A DNA stretch of 64,000 bases, from NCBI GenBank assembly GCA_002211745.1, contig CP022114.1:2140645-2204644 (forward strand), written 5' to 3'. Of the stretch, positions 9,732 to 19,128 are shown piece by piece. This DNA comes from Kluyvera genomosp. 3 (GTDB taxonomy: Bacteria; Pseudomonadota; Gammaproteobacteria; Enterobacterales; Enterobacteriaceae). Each line of letters opens with the position of its first letter. The first letter of the stretch is position 1. The position numbers and the translations under genes were made by a program. The notes beneath the pieces are model-generated. The model saw nothing but the letters and a program-made list of their open reading frames with translations, ran no database searches and was not told the origin of the DNA.

Positions 9732-11216
9732 TTACTCTTTCTGGGCGAGGGTGTTAAAGCCGGCCGGCGCGGTGATGCGCTCGTCGCGGGCAATCCAGCG
9801 ATAGGCCGCGCCGCTCAGGAAGACGCCGATAAACCAGCTAAAGTTTGCCACTTCGTGCAGTGCAGGAATAAAGCTGATGACCAGGCCGATGGCGACCGAA
9901 GGCACCAGCGCCGCAATCGCCTTCGGGTTAAAGCCGTTGCGGTACCAGTATTTGCCCTTCGGCGTATCGTCGAACAGATCGTTAACCGATACCTGGCCGC
10001 GTTTGATGAGGTAGAAGTCGACGATCAGAATGCCAAACAGTGGCCCGATAAACGCCCCTAATACGTCGAGGGTGTAGTGAATCAGCTCCGGCGAGTTAAA
10101 CAGATTCCACGGCGTCAGCAGGATGGAACCCACGGCGGCGATCATCCCGCCGGTGCGGAAGCTGATTTTCTGCGGTGAACAGTTCGAGAAATCAAACGCC
10201 GGCGAGACAAAGTTGGCCACGATGTTGATGCCGATGGTGGCCGTAATCATGGTCAGCAGGCCAATGGCCACCGCCAGGTCATTGCCGACGCGGCTGACGG
10301 TTTCAATCGGGTCGGTAATCATGCGGCCAAACAGCGACTGGGTGCCGGAGACAATCACTACCGTGACGATAGAAAACAGCAGGAAGTTGAACGGCAGACC
10401 CCAGCGGTTGCCGCGGCGAATCTCGCCCATGCTTTTACCGTAGCGCGAGAAATCACCAAAGTTGAGCAGCGGGCCGGAGAAGTAGGAGACCACCAGCGCA
10501 GTCGCGGTAATCATCTGCCAGGTTTGCTCCCCGGCGCTTAGCGATTTGCTGGCCAGCGTAAAGGAGATACCGTCAAAACCGGTTTTGTATACAATCCAGC
10601 CGGCCAGCCCCAGCATCACCACGTAGACCGCCGGCCCGCGATATCGATAAAGCGTTTGATGGCGTTCATCCCGTGCCAGAAGACCATCGCCTGCAGCAGC
10701 CACATGGTCGCGAAACAGAGCCAGCCCAGATGCGACAGGCCAAGGAAGCTGGCTTCGGTCAGCGCCGACAGCGACGGCCAGAACTTCAGCATCACCAGCA
10801 TCAGCGCGTTGGCCGCCAGATAGGTCTGAATGCCATACCACGCGAAGGCGATAAGCCGCGGATCACCGCCGGAATATTCGCGCCGAAAACACCGAACGCC
10901 TGGCGACAAATCACCGCATAAGGCACGCCCGCCATCTGGCTGGGTTTGGCGACCAGGTTGGCGCACAGCTGAACGATACAAATCCCCACTAACAGGCACA
11001 GCAGCACCTGCCAGCTTGCCAGCCCCAGCGTAAAGAAGCTCGCCGCGACCACGTAGCCCCCATGCTGTGCACGTCCGACATCCAGAATGAAAAGATGTTG
11101 TACCAGCTCCAGTTCTGATCGCGCGTCGGCGCCAGATCCTCATTACAAAGCCGTGGGCTGTATCCAGCGTGGGGATCAGCGGCCTTAACCTGATGCGTAT
11201 TTTGTGTATTTGGCAT
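9732..11216 (-). CDS. NCS1-family purine/allantoin permease
   Basis: An inner-membrane transporter of the NCS1 (cytosine/purine/uracil/allantoin) family, with about twelve hydrophobic helices. Typical segments are NWSWYNIFSFWMSDVHSMG in helix 1, the FGDFSRYGKS loop, and a C-terminal region with DFYLIKRG. Substrate is inferred from context: it precedes guanine deaminase and diverges from the allantoin genes hpxSAB, so a purine base or allantoin is likely. The ATG at 11216 follows AGGAG. Three single-base losses (near 11055, 10865 and 10640) interrupt it; the repaired length is about 495 aa. Confidence 0.78.
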
Positions 11217-11267
11217 GAAACCTGCTCCTGTTAATCAAAACCCATTGAGATGAACTGCTGAGGCTGT

Positions 11268-11283
11268 TGCAGGAATTGGGCCA
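11268..11283 (-). promoter_or_regulatory. Sigma-54 type promoter for the NCS1 permease-hpxC unit
   Basis: On the minus strand TGGCCCAATTCCTGCA has GG and GC at the correct ten-base spacing and keeps TGGC, the C at position 6 and TGCA of the consensus. The start would lie about 40 bases before the permease ATG. Confidence 0.5.
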
Positions 11284-11294
11284 AAATGTTTAAT

Positions 11295-11306
11295 CTTGTA
11301 TGCAAG
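11295..11306. promoter_or_regulatory. Candidate HpxS operator
   Basis: CTTGTATGCAAG is an imperfect palindrome of the TTGTATAC type recognised by many FCD-class GntR regulators; a related TGTATAC lies about 24 bp further right. It sits between the divergent permease and hpxS genes. Assignment to HpxS is inference from position. Confidence 0.35.
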
Positions 11307-11360
11307 AAATGAAATTTATGTATACGATTCGATGTCGAAAAGTAAAAACCGGAGTGGTTA

Positions 11361-12077
11361 ATGAACAACCCTTATCTCGCCCAGGCCGCGCCAGCTCTGC
11401 ATGACAAAGACGAATCCATCTATCAGGCGCTGATGACCGCGATTGTCGAGCATCAACTGCCACCGGGAAGCAAACTGCCGGAAGAAGCGCTGGCTGAGGT
11501 GTTTGGCGTGAGTCGCACCGGGATCCGAAAAGTGCTGCAACGACTCGCCACTGTGCAAATGGTCACATTAGCGCCCAAACGTGGTGCGCAGGTGGCCAGC
11601 CCGACGGTTGAAGAGTCTCAGGAGATTTTCCGGACTCGCGCGCTGCTGGAGGTGGCTAATTTGCCGGCTGTGCTGGCCCGCTGCCAGCCGCCGCATCTGG
11701 CCGCGCTGGAGGCCATTACTCGTCAGGAACAGCAGGCCCACGAGCGCTACGACGGCCCAGCGGCGATTCGCCACTCAGCCGAGTTCCACATTCATCTGCA
11801 GGCCATTTCCGGTAATCAGGTGCTGACCGGGATGGTGACCCATCTGAGCCAGCGCTCTTCATTAGTGATTGCCGCATGGGGATCGCCCTGGCGGCAGGGC
11901 TGCCGTTGCGACGACCATGAAAGGTTGATTGAACTGCTGCGGGATAAAGCCTTACAGCCCTTGAGTGATGCTCTGATGCACCATTTTGAACATATCGTCG
12001 CCAGCCTCTGCTTTGAGCGATCTGGCGTCACCTTGCCTGATTTTGCCCGGCTATTTGCCGGTTATAAGGAGTCATGA
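11361..12077 (+). CDS. hpxS: HpxS, GntR-family (FCD) regulator
   Basis: A 238-residue transcription factor with an N-terminal GntR winged helix (GSKLPEEALAEVFGVSRTGI, then RKVLQRLA) and a C-terminal all-helical FCD ligand domain. Histidines in EFHIHL and in the C-terminal helix (MHHFEH) are of the kind that coordinate metal in this domain. It heads the hpxSAB group and overlaps the hpxA start, so it probably controls allantoin racemase and allantoinase in response to a pathway intermediate. The frame is intact. Confidence 0.85.
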   Translation: MNNPYLAQAAPALHDKDESIYQALMTAIVEHQLPPGSKLPEEALAEVFGVSRTGIRKVLQRLATVQMVTLAPKRGAQVASPTVEESQEIFRTRALLEVANLPAVLARCQPPHLAALEAITRQEQQAHERYDGPAAIRHSAEFHIHLQAISGNQVLTGMVTHLSQRSSLVIAAWGSPWRQGCRCDDHERLIELLRDKALQPLSDALMHHFEHIVASLCFERSGVTLPDFARLFAGYKES

Positions 12078-12816
12078 TGCCCGCCGTTCGTATACAAGTG
12101 ATCAACCCCAACACCAGCCTCGCGATGACCGAGACCATCGGGCCGCCGCCCGGGCGGTTGCCGCGCCGGGAACCGAGATTCTGGCGGTCTGCCCCAGCGC
12201 GGGCGTGCCGTCCATTGAGGGCATTTTGATGAGGCGATTGCTGCCGTTGGCGTGCTGGAACAAATTAAAGCCGGTCGTCAGCAGGGCGTGGATGGCCACG
12301 TGATCGCCTGCTTCGGCGACCCGGGCTTCTGGCGGCGCGCGAGCTGGCGCAGGGCCGGTGGTGGGGATAGCCGAAGCGGCAATGCATATGGCGACGCTGG
12401 TGGCGACTCGCTTTTCCATCGTTACCACGCTGCCGCGCACCTTAATTATCGCCCGCCATCTGCTGCATCAATACGGTTTTCACGATCGCTGTGCGGCGTT
12501 GCACGCCATCGATCTCCCGGTGCTGGCGCTGGAGGACGGCAGCGGTCTGGCGCAGGAGAAAGTTCGCGCGCGCTGTATTCAGGCATTAAAGGAAGACGGC
12601 TGCGGCGCCATTGTGCTCGGCTGCGGCGGCATGGCGGATCTGGCGCAGGAACTGACTCGCGAACTGCGGGTGCCGGTCATCGACGGGGTGAGCGCGGCGG
12701 TCAAAATGGTTGAATCGCTGGTGGCGCTGGGACTATCGACCAGCAAGCACGGTGATTTAGCCTTCCCGGAAGCCAAGGCGCTGAGCGGGCAATTTCAGGC
12801 GTTAAATCCATTCTAA
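12077..12816 (+). CDS. hpxA: HpxA, allantoin racemase
   Basis: HpxA interconverts the allantoin enantiomers so that both can enter the allantoinase step. It belongs to the Asp/Glu/hydantoin racemase family: RIQVINPNTS at the N-terminus and two catalytic cysteines, in ACFGDPG and LGCGGM. AGGAG lies five bases before the ATG at 12077, which overlaps the hpxS stop. Three lost bases (near 12141, 12226 and 12328) break the first half; the repaired protein is about 246 aa. It is followed by hpxB after a 13-bp gap. Confidence 0.85.
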
Positions 12817-12829
12817 TAAGAGGTAGCAG

Positions 12830-13761
12830 ATGGCATTTCTGGCAGACGATTACCCGCGCGACCTGCGCGGCTACGCAGGACAACCGCCGCACGCGCGCTG
12901 GCCACACAACGCGCGCATCGCCGTACAGTTTGTTCTCAACTATGAGGAAGGGTCGGAAAACCACGTGCTGCACGGCGATGCCGGTTCCGAACAGTTTCTC
13001 TCGGATATTATCGGCGCGGCCAGCTACCCGGACCGCCATATGTCGATGGATTCATTGTATGAATACGGTAGCCGGGCAGGGTTCTGGCGTATTCATAACG
13101 CGTTCAGCAAGCGCGGTTTACCGCTGACGGTATTCGGCGTCGCCATGGCGCTGGCGCGTCAGCCTGATGTGGTTGAGGCAATAAAAGCAGCGAATTATGA
13201 CGTGGTCAGCCACGGCTGGCGCTGGATCCACTATCAGAATATGTCCATCGAGCAGGAGCGGGAGCACCTGCATAAAGCGGTGCAGGTCTTAACCGATCTC
13301 TTCGGCAAGCCGCCTACCGGCTGGTATACCGGACGCGACAGCCCCAATACGCGCCAGCTGGTGGTGGAACACGGCGGCTTTGAGTATGACAGCGATTACT
13401 ATGGCGACGATTTGCCGTTCTGGCACGAAGTGGAATGCAGCGACGGCACGCGCAAGCCGCATCTGATTGTGCCGTACACCCTGGATGCTAACGATATGCG
13501 CTTCGCCACCGCCCAGGGGTTCAATACCGCCGAGCAGTTTTATACCTACCTGAAAGATAGCTTCGATGTGCTGTATGAAGAGGGGAAAGCGCGCCGAAAA
13601 TGATGTCCATCGGCATGCATTGCCGTCTGTTGGGGCGTCCGGGACGTTTTCGCGCGTTGCAGCGTTTTCTCGATTATATCCAGCAGCACGACGGCGTGTG
13701 GGTGTGTACGCGTCAGCAGATTGCTGACCACTGGCGCAAAACGCACCCGTTTAATCCATAA
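12830..13761 (+). CDS. hpxB: HpxB, metal-independent (PuuE-type) allantoinase
   Basis: HpxB hydrolyses allantoin to allantoate. It belongs to the polysaccharide-deacetylase-like PuuE family, not the amidohydrolase-type allantoinases: FVLNYEEGSE near residue 33, then the YEYGSRAGFWRI, VVSHGWRWIHY and GWYTGRDSPNT motifs. One base is missing near 13598; repair joins the downstream frame beginning MMSIGMHCRLLGRPGR and ending at 13761, giving about 310 aa. It is the last gene of hpxSAB and converges on hpxZ. Confidence 0.87.
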
Positions 13762-13769
13762 CGTCTCGC

Positions 13770-13792
13770 CCCTCTTCTTGGTGGGAAGAGGG
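13770..13792. terminator. Hairpin between convergent hpxB and hpxZ
   Basis: An inverted repeat CCCTCTTC / GAAGAGGG with a seven-base loop lies between the two convergent stop codons. No long T-tract follows on either strand, so it may be a weak bidirectional terminator. Confidence 0.4.
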
Positions 13793-13800
13793 CCAATGGG

Positions 13801-14186
13801 TTAGCTCATCAGGCTGACCTGCGCGGCGACAATGCGCCAGCCGTCGGCAAAACGAATCCAGGTTTGCTGCTGACGGCCAATGCGATCGCTGCCTTCACGC
13901 GTGAATTCGGTGCTGCATACCGCGTAATCATTGCCAAACGTGGTGATGAGGGTATTGCGCAGCGTGCGCTGTAACCCCGCCGCGGGGCGAGCGGCGCGGA
14001 AAGCGCGGATTTCATCAATACCGTACAGGTTCTCGCCCGCCCTAAACGGACCGTACGCGGGTCGTGCCAGAATAACGCATCCAGCACCGCCACATCGTTG
14101 CTCACCAGCGCCGCTTCGTAACGGTAAAACGCCGCGCTGACTTCGGCGTGGACCTGTGGTTGATTAATCTGTTCTGACATCATCAT
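13801..14186 (-). CDS. hpxZ: HpxZ, oxalurate-catabolism protein (NTF2-like fold)
   Basis: A small AtzH-like protein of the nuclear-transport-factor-2 fold, encoded with the amidase HpxY and with HpxX. The start [20 protein letters not shown] and the segment [20 protein letters not shown] are family-like. At least two base losses (near 14060 and 14035) break the frame; repaired, the reading ends [14 protein letters not shown] at 13801. Its exact role is unclear; by analogy with AtzH it may assist the amidase. The start overlaps the hpxY stop by four bases. Confidence 0.78.
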
Positions 14187-15578
14187 GCGGCTAGCTCCAC
14201 GGCGCGGGACTCGGTGAGGCCCATCTCTTCCAGTACCCGCGCGACGCGCAGGCAGGCCTGTTCATTAAATGGCGCGGCAATCAGCTGCACGCCAATCGGC
14301 AGGCCGCCAGCGGTCCGCAGGGGCACGGTGACCACCGGTAGCCCGAGGAAGGAAATCGGCTGTGTCAGCATCCCCATACTGGCGCGAACAGGTAGCGCCT
14401 GGCCGTTGATTTCCATGGTTTGGTCACCAATAAGGGTTGCGCTGCACGGTGTGGCAGGGGCGATCAGCACGTCGGCATGGGCGAATAACGTCTTAAACAT
14501 TTGCTGCGCGTGACGGCGGAAACGCTGCGCCTGAATATACCAGGCGGAGGGGATCATCGCCCCGGCCAGCAGACGCTCGCGGGAGTGTGGCTCAAAGCGC
14601 TCCGGCTGACGACGTAGCTCCGGAAGATACTGATTTCCGCCTTCGGATGCGCTAACAATAAACGCGGCAGAACGGGCCAGCTCGGCCTGGGCAAACAGCA
14701 GTTCGTCCTGCACATCGAGCGCGCGTGCGACCTGTTCGACGGCGGCACGCGCATCGTTATCGCACCAGGTGGCAAAATAGCCGCCCAGGGTGGCGCAGCG
14801 TAAACCATCCAGCCCGCGCGACAGCAGGTTCATTGTGCGATCGCTGGCTTTGTCAGCCTGAAAACCGTCGGCCGGGTCGCGCCCCTGTAGCGCATCGTAG
14901 ACCGCCGAGAGATCGCCAACGCTGCGGGCAAAGGGGCCAATATGATCGAGGCTGGCGACGAACGGGTGGCTGCCCGAGCGCGATAAACGGCCAAAGGTCG
15001 GTTTTAAACCAAAGATCCCGCACAGCGAGGCCGGAACGCGTATGGAACCGTTGGTATCGCTGCCCAGGGAGAATGAGACCAGACCCGCCGCGACCGCTGC
15101 CGCCGAGCCGCCGGACGATCCTCCGGCGATCCGTGAGAGATCGTGCGGGTTGTGCGTGGCGCCGTAATGGCTATTTTCGGTCGTGAAACCGTAGGCGTAG
15201 GCATCCATGTTCAGCATCCCGAGAGCAACGCTCCGGCGCTGTGTAGCTGGCGTACTGCCCAGCTATCGGCGGTGGCGGCAGGGCGATCGCTGAGCAATTC
15301 GGCCCCGGCAAGCGTCGTGTGTCCAGCGACATCGAACAGATTTTTTACCGCATAGGGAACCCCGGCCAACGCAGGGAGGGTTTCGATTCTCGTCGTAAGG
15401 TGTCGATGTTGTCCGCTTCGGCGAACATCCGTTTTTCACAGACATGGGTCCAGGCGTTAAGCTGTGGATTGCGCAGCGCAATCTTCTCCAGGGTGCTGCG
15501 GGCGATCTCCCTGGCGCTCAGTTCACCGCTCGCCAGCGCGCGTTGAATATCATGGATGGTCATCTCTGGCAGCTTCAT
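14183..15578 (-). CDS. hpxY: HpxY, AtzE-like amidohydrolase
   Basis: An amidase-signature enzyme of the AtzE type, thought to act on oxalurate-type intermediates late in purine breakdown. The signature is clear: [15 protein letters not shown] with the cis-Ser, then [19 protein letters not shown] with the nucleophile serine, and the catalytic lysine in PYAVKN after frame repair. Two lost bases (near 15367 and 15224) interrupt the N-terminal part; the repaired protein is about 465 aa. The ATG overlaps the hpxX stop. It forms the hpxXYZ operon. Confidence 0.85.
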
Positions 15579-15763
15579 GCTTTATACACTCCGGCAATTT
15601 CGATGCGGTCATCGAGGGGAAAATCCAGCAGCGGCGAGGCCATGGCGGCAATGCGGCTAAATTGCACTCTAAGCTCCGCGCGCCGCGTGTCGTCCAGTTC
15701 CAGCACCAGCAGCTGTTCCATTTGGCTGAGATAAGCGTCCCAATCGGGTTGTGGTGTATTCAT
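15575..15763 (-). CDS. hpxX: HpxX, AtzG-like small subunit (62 aa)
   Basis: A 62-residue helical protein of the DUF4089/AtzG type that accompanies AtzE-like amidases and in the cyanuric acid pathway forms a complex with AtzE. I chose ATG 15763 (MNTPQPDWDAYL) because GAGGAG lies six bases upstream. It ends in ATGA overlap with hpxY. In the Klebsiella literature hpxX follows hpxW; here hpxX is promoter-proximal and no hpxW is present. Confidence 0.78.
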   Translation of the reverse strand: MNTPQPDWDAYLSQMEQLLVLELDDTRRAELRVQFSRIAAMASPLLDFPLDDRIEIAGVYKA

Positions 15764-15830
15764 TATCGACTCCTCGAACATCGGTGGCGGTTCTATGCGC
15801 CTTCAAATAGCTCTTATGTCCGCTGAGGGT

Positions 15831-15846
15831 TGCAAAAGCTGTTCCA
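15831..15846 (-). promoter_or_regulatory. Sigma-54 type promoter for hpxXYZ
   Basis: On the minus strand TGGAACAGCTTTTGCA fits TGGCAC-N5-TTGCA with a single mismatch and exact spacing. It would start transcription about 55 bases before hpxX. A candidate HpxU operator begins five bases upstream of the -24 element. Confidence 0.65.
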
Positions 15847-15850
15847 TGTC

Positions 15851-15866
15851 TGAACGTAAAGTTTCA
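15851..15866. promoter_or_regulatory. Candidate HpxU operator 1 (hpxX side)
   Basis: TGAACGTAAAGTTTCA is a near-palindrome fitting TGAAAC-N4-GTTTCA. It abuts the sigma-54 promoter of hpxXYZ. Two similar 16-mers occur next to hpxU and hpxF. Confidence 0.5.
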
Positions 15867-15937
15867 TGCCTGAACGATAGCGCGCACTTTTTGCCGAACT
15901 GGCATGCATTATGAAAGCAGTTAACGGTATAGTGCGA

Positions 15938-15953
15938 TGAAACGAAAGTTACA
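15938..15953. promoter_or_regulatory. Candidate HpxU operator 2 (hpxU side)
   Basis: TGAAACGAAAGTTACA matches the same palindrome, eight bases before the hpxU ATG, where bound repressor would block its own gene. Confidence 0.5.
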
Positions 15954-15961
15954 GAGGTCTT

Positions 15962-16801
15962 ATGCAACAGCTTGATGAACGACTGAAAGCGCAGTACGCG
16001 TCTTTATCACCGCAGGAACAACGGGTGGCGGATTTTATTTTCGATCATTTTGATGACCTGATTAGCTATAACAGCGCCGAGCTGGCGCAGCTCAGCGGCG
16101 CTTCGAAGGCTACCGTTAGCCGTCTGTTCAAACGCCTGGGCTATGAGAAATACAAAGATATGCGCGATGAGCTGCGTACCCTGCGCCAGAGCGGGATGCC
16201 GCTGACCGATCACCGCGATGCGGTGCAGGGCAATACGCTGCTGGCGCGCCACTACAAACAGGAGATGGCCAACCTGACGCAGTGGGTTAACGCGCTGGAT
16301 CCGCAGCAGTTCGCCGAGACGCTGCAGGCGATGGTGGCTGCCCGGCGGGTGGTGATTATCGGCATGCGTAACGCCTATCCGGCGGCGCTGCACCTGCGCC
16401 AGCAGCTCCTGCAGGCGCGTGGTCAAGTGCTGGTGCTGCCGCAGCCGGGGCAAAGTCTAAGCGAAGAGCTGGTCGATTTAAGTGCTGAAGATCTGGTGGT
16501 GGTGATGGCGTTCCGCCGTCGCCCGCGTATTATTCGCCCGCTGCTGCAGCAGCTACAGCAGCGCGGTATTCCGGTACTCTTGATGTGCGAACCCCAGGCG
16601 CACGGGCTGTTTCCGCTGGCGCGCTGGCAGCTTTGTGCGCCGCTGGACAGCGTCTCGGCGTACGATAGCTACGCCTCGGTCAATAGCCTGATCAACCTGC
16701 TCGCCAACGCCTTCCTGCACGAAATTCTCGATAAAGGGCGTCCGCGTATTCACGACATTGCTTCTCTTTATCAGGATCTGGACGAACTGGAGCAACGCTA
16801 A
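15962..16801 (+). CDS. hpxU: HpxU, RpiR-family repressor
   Basis: A 279-residue RpiR-type regulator: an N-terminal HTH (YNSAELAQLSGASKATVSRL) and a C-terminal SIS sugar/ligand-binding domain (VVIIGMRNAYPAALHLRQQL). It is known in Klebsiella as the repressor of the allantoate operon. It lies between the hpxXYZ and hpxFGHIJK operons, both of which carry adjacent 16-bp palindromes. The frame is intact. Confidence 0.88.
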   Translation: MQQLDERLKAQYASLSPQEQRVADFIFDHFDDLISYNSAELAQLSGASKATVSRLFKRLGYEKYKDMRDELRTLRQSGMPLTDHRDAVQGNTLLARHYKQEMANLTQWVNALDPQQFAETLQAMVAARRVVIIGMRNAYPAALHLRQQLLQARGQVLVLPQPGQSLSEELVDLSAEDLVVVMAFRRRPRIIRPLLQQLQQRGIPVLLMCEPQAHGLFPLARWQLCAPLDSVSAYDSYASVNSLINLLANAFLHEILDKGRPRIHDIASLYQDLDELEQR

Positions 16802-16946
16802 TGGGGCGCCAGCGTGGTGCTTTGCATTTTTCTGGTGCAACTTCACAATAGGGAAACGCGCTGCCGTTTCCTTTCTACTGTTCACTTCTCTCGATATTCC
16901 GGTGATTAACGGCCACTTCGTGGCTGTCCTGCTGGCGAAATATATC

Positions 16947-16962
16947 TGGCACATTAGTTGCA
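16947..16962 (+). promoter_or_regulatory. Perfect-consensus sigma-54 promoter for hpxFGHIJK
   Basis: TGGCACATTAGTTGCA matches the -24/-12 consensus TGGCAC-N5-TTGCA at every position. Transcription would start near 16973, about 42 bases before hpxF. It is the strongest promoter match in the window and links allantoate import to nitrogen starvation. Confidence 0.8.
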
Positions 16963-16975
16963 AAAGTCATTCGTA

Positions 16976-16991
16976 AGAATCTTTTGTTTCA
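16976..16991. promoter_or_regulatory. Candidate HpxU operator 3 (hpxF side)
   Basis: AGAATCTTTTGTTTCA keeps the right half GTTTCA and four of six bases of the left half of the proposed HpxU palindrome, with the same four-base spacer. It begins just after the predicted sigma-54 transcription start, a position suited to repression. Confidence 0.4.
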
Positions 16992-17014
16992 TGCTAACGT
17001 AACGGGTAAACATC

Positions 17015-17800
17015 ATGAAGAAACTGTTGATCGCACTGGCCGGGGCCGCTTGTCTGTTCACCAACCTGTCGGTGGCACACGCTGACCAACTACAGGATAT
17101 CGAAAAACGCGGCGTTATTCGTATTGCGGTGCCGCAGGATTTCCCGCCGTTTGGCTCCGTGGGCACCGACCTCCAGCCGCAGGGCTATGACATCGATACG
17201 GCGCGCTATCTCGCCAAAGCGATGAAGCTCAAGCTACAGCTGGTGCCGGTCACCAGCGCCAACCGCGTACCGTATCTGCAAACCGATAAGGTCGATCTGG
17301 TGATTTCCAGCCTCGGGAAAAACGCCGAGCGCGAGAAGGTGATTGATTTTAGCCGTGCCTACGCGCCGTTCTTCCTTGGCGTGTTTGGCCCGAAAGGCGC
17401 TGAGCTGAAAGACCCGGCTGCGCTGAGCGGGAAAAGCGTTGGCGTGACCCGCGGCGCGGTGGAAGACATGGTGCTGAGCAGCGTGGCGCCGAAAGAGGCG
17501 CAGATTAAGCGTTATGAAGATAACAACACCACGCTGTCAGCGTATCTTTCCGGTCAGGTGCAGTATGTGGCGACCGGTAACCTGGTGGTCGCGGCTATCT
17601 CCCGGCAGAACGCCGATAAAGCACCGGTACCCAGCTTCATGCTGAAGGATTCTCCGTGCTTTATCGGGCTGAAAAAGAACGAACCCGCGTTGAAGGCGAA
17701 AGTGGACGCGTTAATTGAAGCGGCCATGAAAGACGGCACTCTGAACGGGTTGTCTGAGAAGTGGCTGAAAGCGCCGCTGCCTGCCAACCTTGGCGCATAA
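17015..17800 (+). CDS. hpxF: HpxF, periplasmic ABC substrate-binding protein
   Basis: A 261-residue family-3 solute-binding protein with a signal peptide (MKKLLIALAGAACLFTNLSV, cleavage near AHA). It has the amino-acid-type binding fold: IRIAVPQDFPPFGSVG, then GYDIDTARYLAKAMKLKLQLV and GVTRGAVEDM. It delivers the substrate, probably allantoin, allantoate or a related ureide, to the HpxGHI transporter. No sugar-type features are seen. The frame is intact and it is the first gene of the operon. Confidence 0.85.
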   Translation: MKKLLIALAGAACLFTNLSVAHADQLQDIEKRGVIRIAVPQDFPPFGSVGTDLQPQGYDIDTARYLAKAMKLKLQLVPVTSANRVPYLQTDKVDLVISSLGKNAEREKVIDFSRAYAPFFLGVFGPKGAELKDPAALSGKSVGVTRGAVEDMVLSSVAPKEAQIKRYEDNNTTLSAYLSGQVQYVATGNLVVAAISRQNADKAPVPSFMLKDSPCFIGLKKNEPALKAKVDALIEAAMKDGTLNGLSEKWLKAPLPANLGA

Positions 17801-17808
17801 GGCCGGGC

Positions 17809-18472
17809 ATGACGGAGCAACTTGATTTCTCTGCGCTCTGGCCGCTGTGGCCGGAGCTGCTGGCGGGGCTGTGGGTGACCGTACAGCTGACGGTGCTGGC
17901 GACGACAGGCGGCCTGGCGATAGGCATCTTCGGCGCGGCCATCCGCAGCGGGCGTCCCACGTGGTACAGCCGGATATGGGGCGGGTATGTCGAACTGATT
18001 CGCAACACGCCGTTTGTGGTGCAGCTGTTTTTTATCGTCTTTGGCTTGCCGAATCTGGGGCTAAAGATGACGGCAGGCGAAGCCGCGCTGCTGGCGATGG
18101 TCGTCAACCTCGGCGCTTACAGCACCGAGATCGTCCGTGCCGGCATTCAGGTAACGCCAAAAGGGCAGTGGGAGGCCGGGCGCGTGCTGGGGCTCAGTCG
18201 GCTCCAGACCTTTATGCGGGTGATTTTACCGCCCGCGTTACAGCGCATTTATCCGGCGTTGGTCAGCCAATGCATCATTGTGATGCTGGGTTCATCGGTG
18301 GTATCGCAGGTCTCCTATGAGGAGCTGACGTTTGCCGCCAACCTGATTCAGTCGCGTACCTTCTTGAGTTTTGAGGTCTATCTGGTGACGACGGGGATTT
18401 ATTTAATGCTGTCGATAACGATGCGTCAACTGCTGATGGCGGCGGGCGGAAATGGCTGGGGTGCAGGCATGA
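17809..18472 (+). CDS. hpxG: HpxG, ABC transporter permease (fused reading to HpxH)
   Basis: A polar-amino-acid-type inner membrane permease with the EAA loop QWEAGRVLGLSRLQTF. The ATG at 17809 lies 9 bp after the hpxF stop. As assembled it runs without a stop straight into HpxH, giving a 440-residue two-permease protein. In the frame shifted by one base near 18450 the gene would end GVQA-stop at 18472, with the last bases forming an ATGA overlap with the HpxH start, like most junctions in this cluster. The fusion is therefore more likely an indel than biology. Confidence 0.75.
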
Positions 18473-19128
18473 TGACCACCTTTACCGATTGGGACATCGT
18501 TCGCAATCTGCTGCTGGCCGGACGCTGGACGGTGCTGTTGTCGCTGGTGGCGTTTATCGGCGGCGCGCTGGTGACGCTGCCGCTCCTGTTGCTGCGTCTG
18601 ACCGGTGGACGTCAGGTGAAACGGCTGATCCGCGGCTATATCGAACTTTTTCAGGGCACGCCGCTGCTGATGCAGCTGTTCCTCGCCTTTTTCGGCGTGG
18701 CGCTGTTCGGCATCGACGTCTCGGCGTGGACCGCCGCCTCGCTGGCGCTGACGTTCTACACCAGCGCGTTTCTGCTGGATATCGGCTTCGGCAGCATACG
18801 CGCTCTGCCAAAAGGCCAGTGGGAAGCGTCGCGCTGCCTGGGGTTGAGCTTTAGCCAGACGCTGTGTCGGGTGATTGCGCCACAGGCGCTGCGCATCGCC
18901 ATTGCCCCGACGGTGGGTTTCGCCGTGCAGGTGATTAAGGGCACGGCGCTGGCGTCGATTATCGGTTTCGTTGAGCTGACTAAAGCGGGCACTATGCTGA
19001 CCAACGTGACCTATCAGCCGTTTAAGGTCTTTGCGCTGGTGGCGCTGGGCTACTTCATTTTGTGTTACCCGCTGTCGCGCTACAGCCGTTATCTGGAGAA
19101 CAAATTCAATGCCTCTCATCACCATTAA
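18468..19128 (+). CDS. hpxH: HpxH, second ABC transporter permease
   Basis: A second family-3-type permease of about 219 aa, beginning MMTTFTDWDIVRNLLLAG with a GGTGCAGG ribosome site just upstream. The conserved cytoplasmic loop reads QWEASRCLGLSFSQTL. Together with HpxG it forms the membrane channel of the ureide importer. Its 3' end overlaps the hpxI start by 20 bp. It reads in frame with HpxG in this sequence (see HpxG). Confidence 0.8.
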
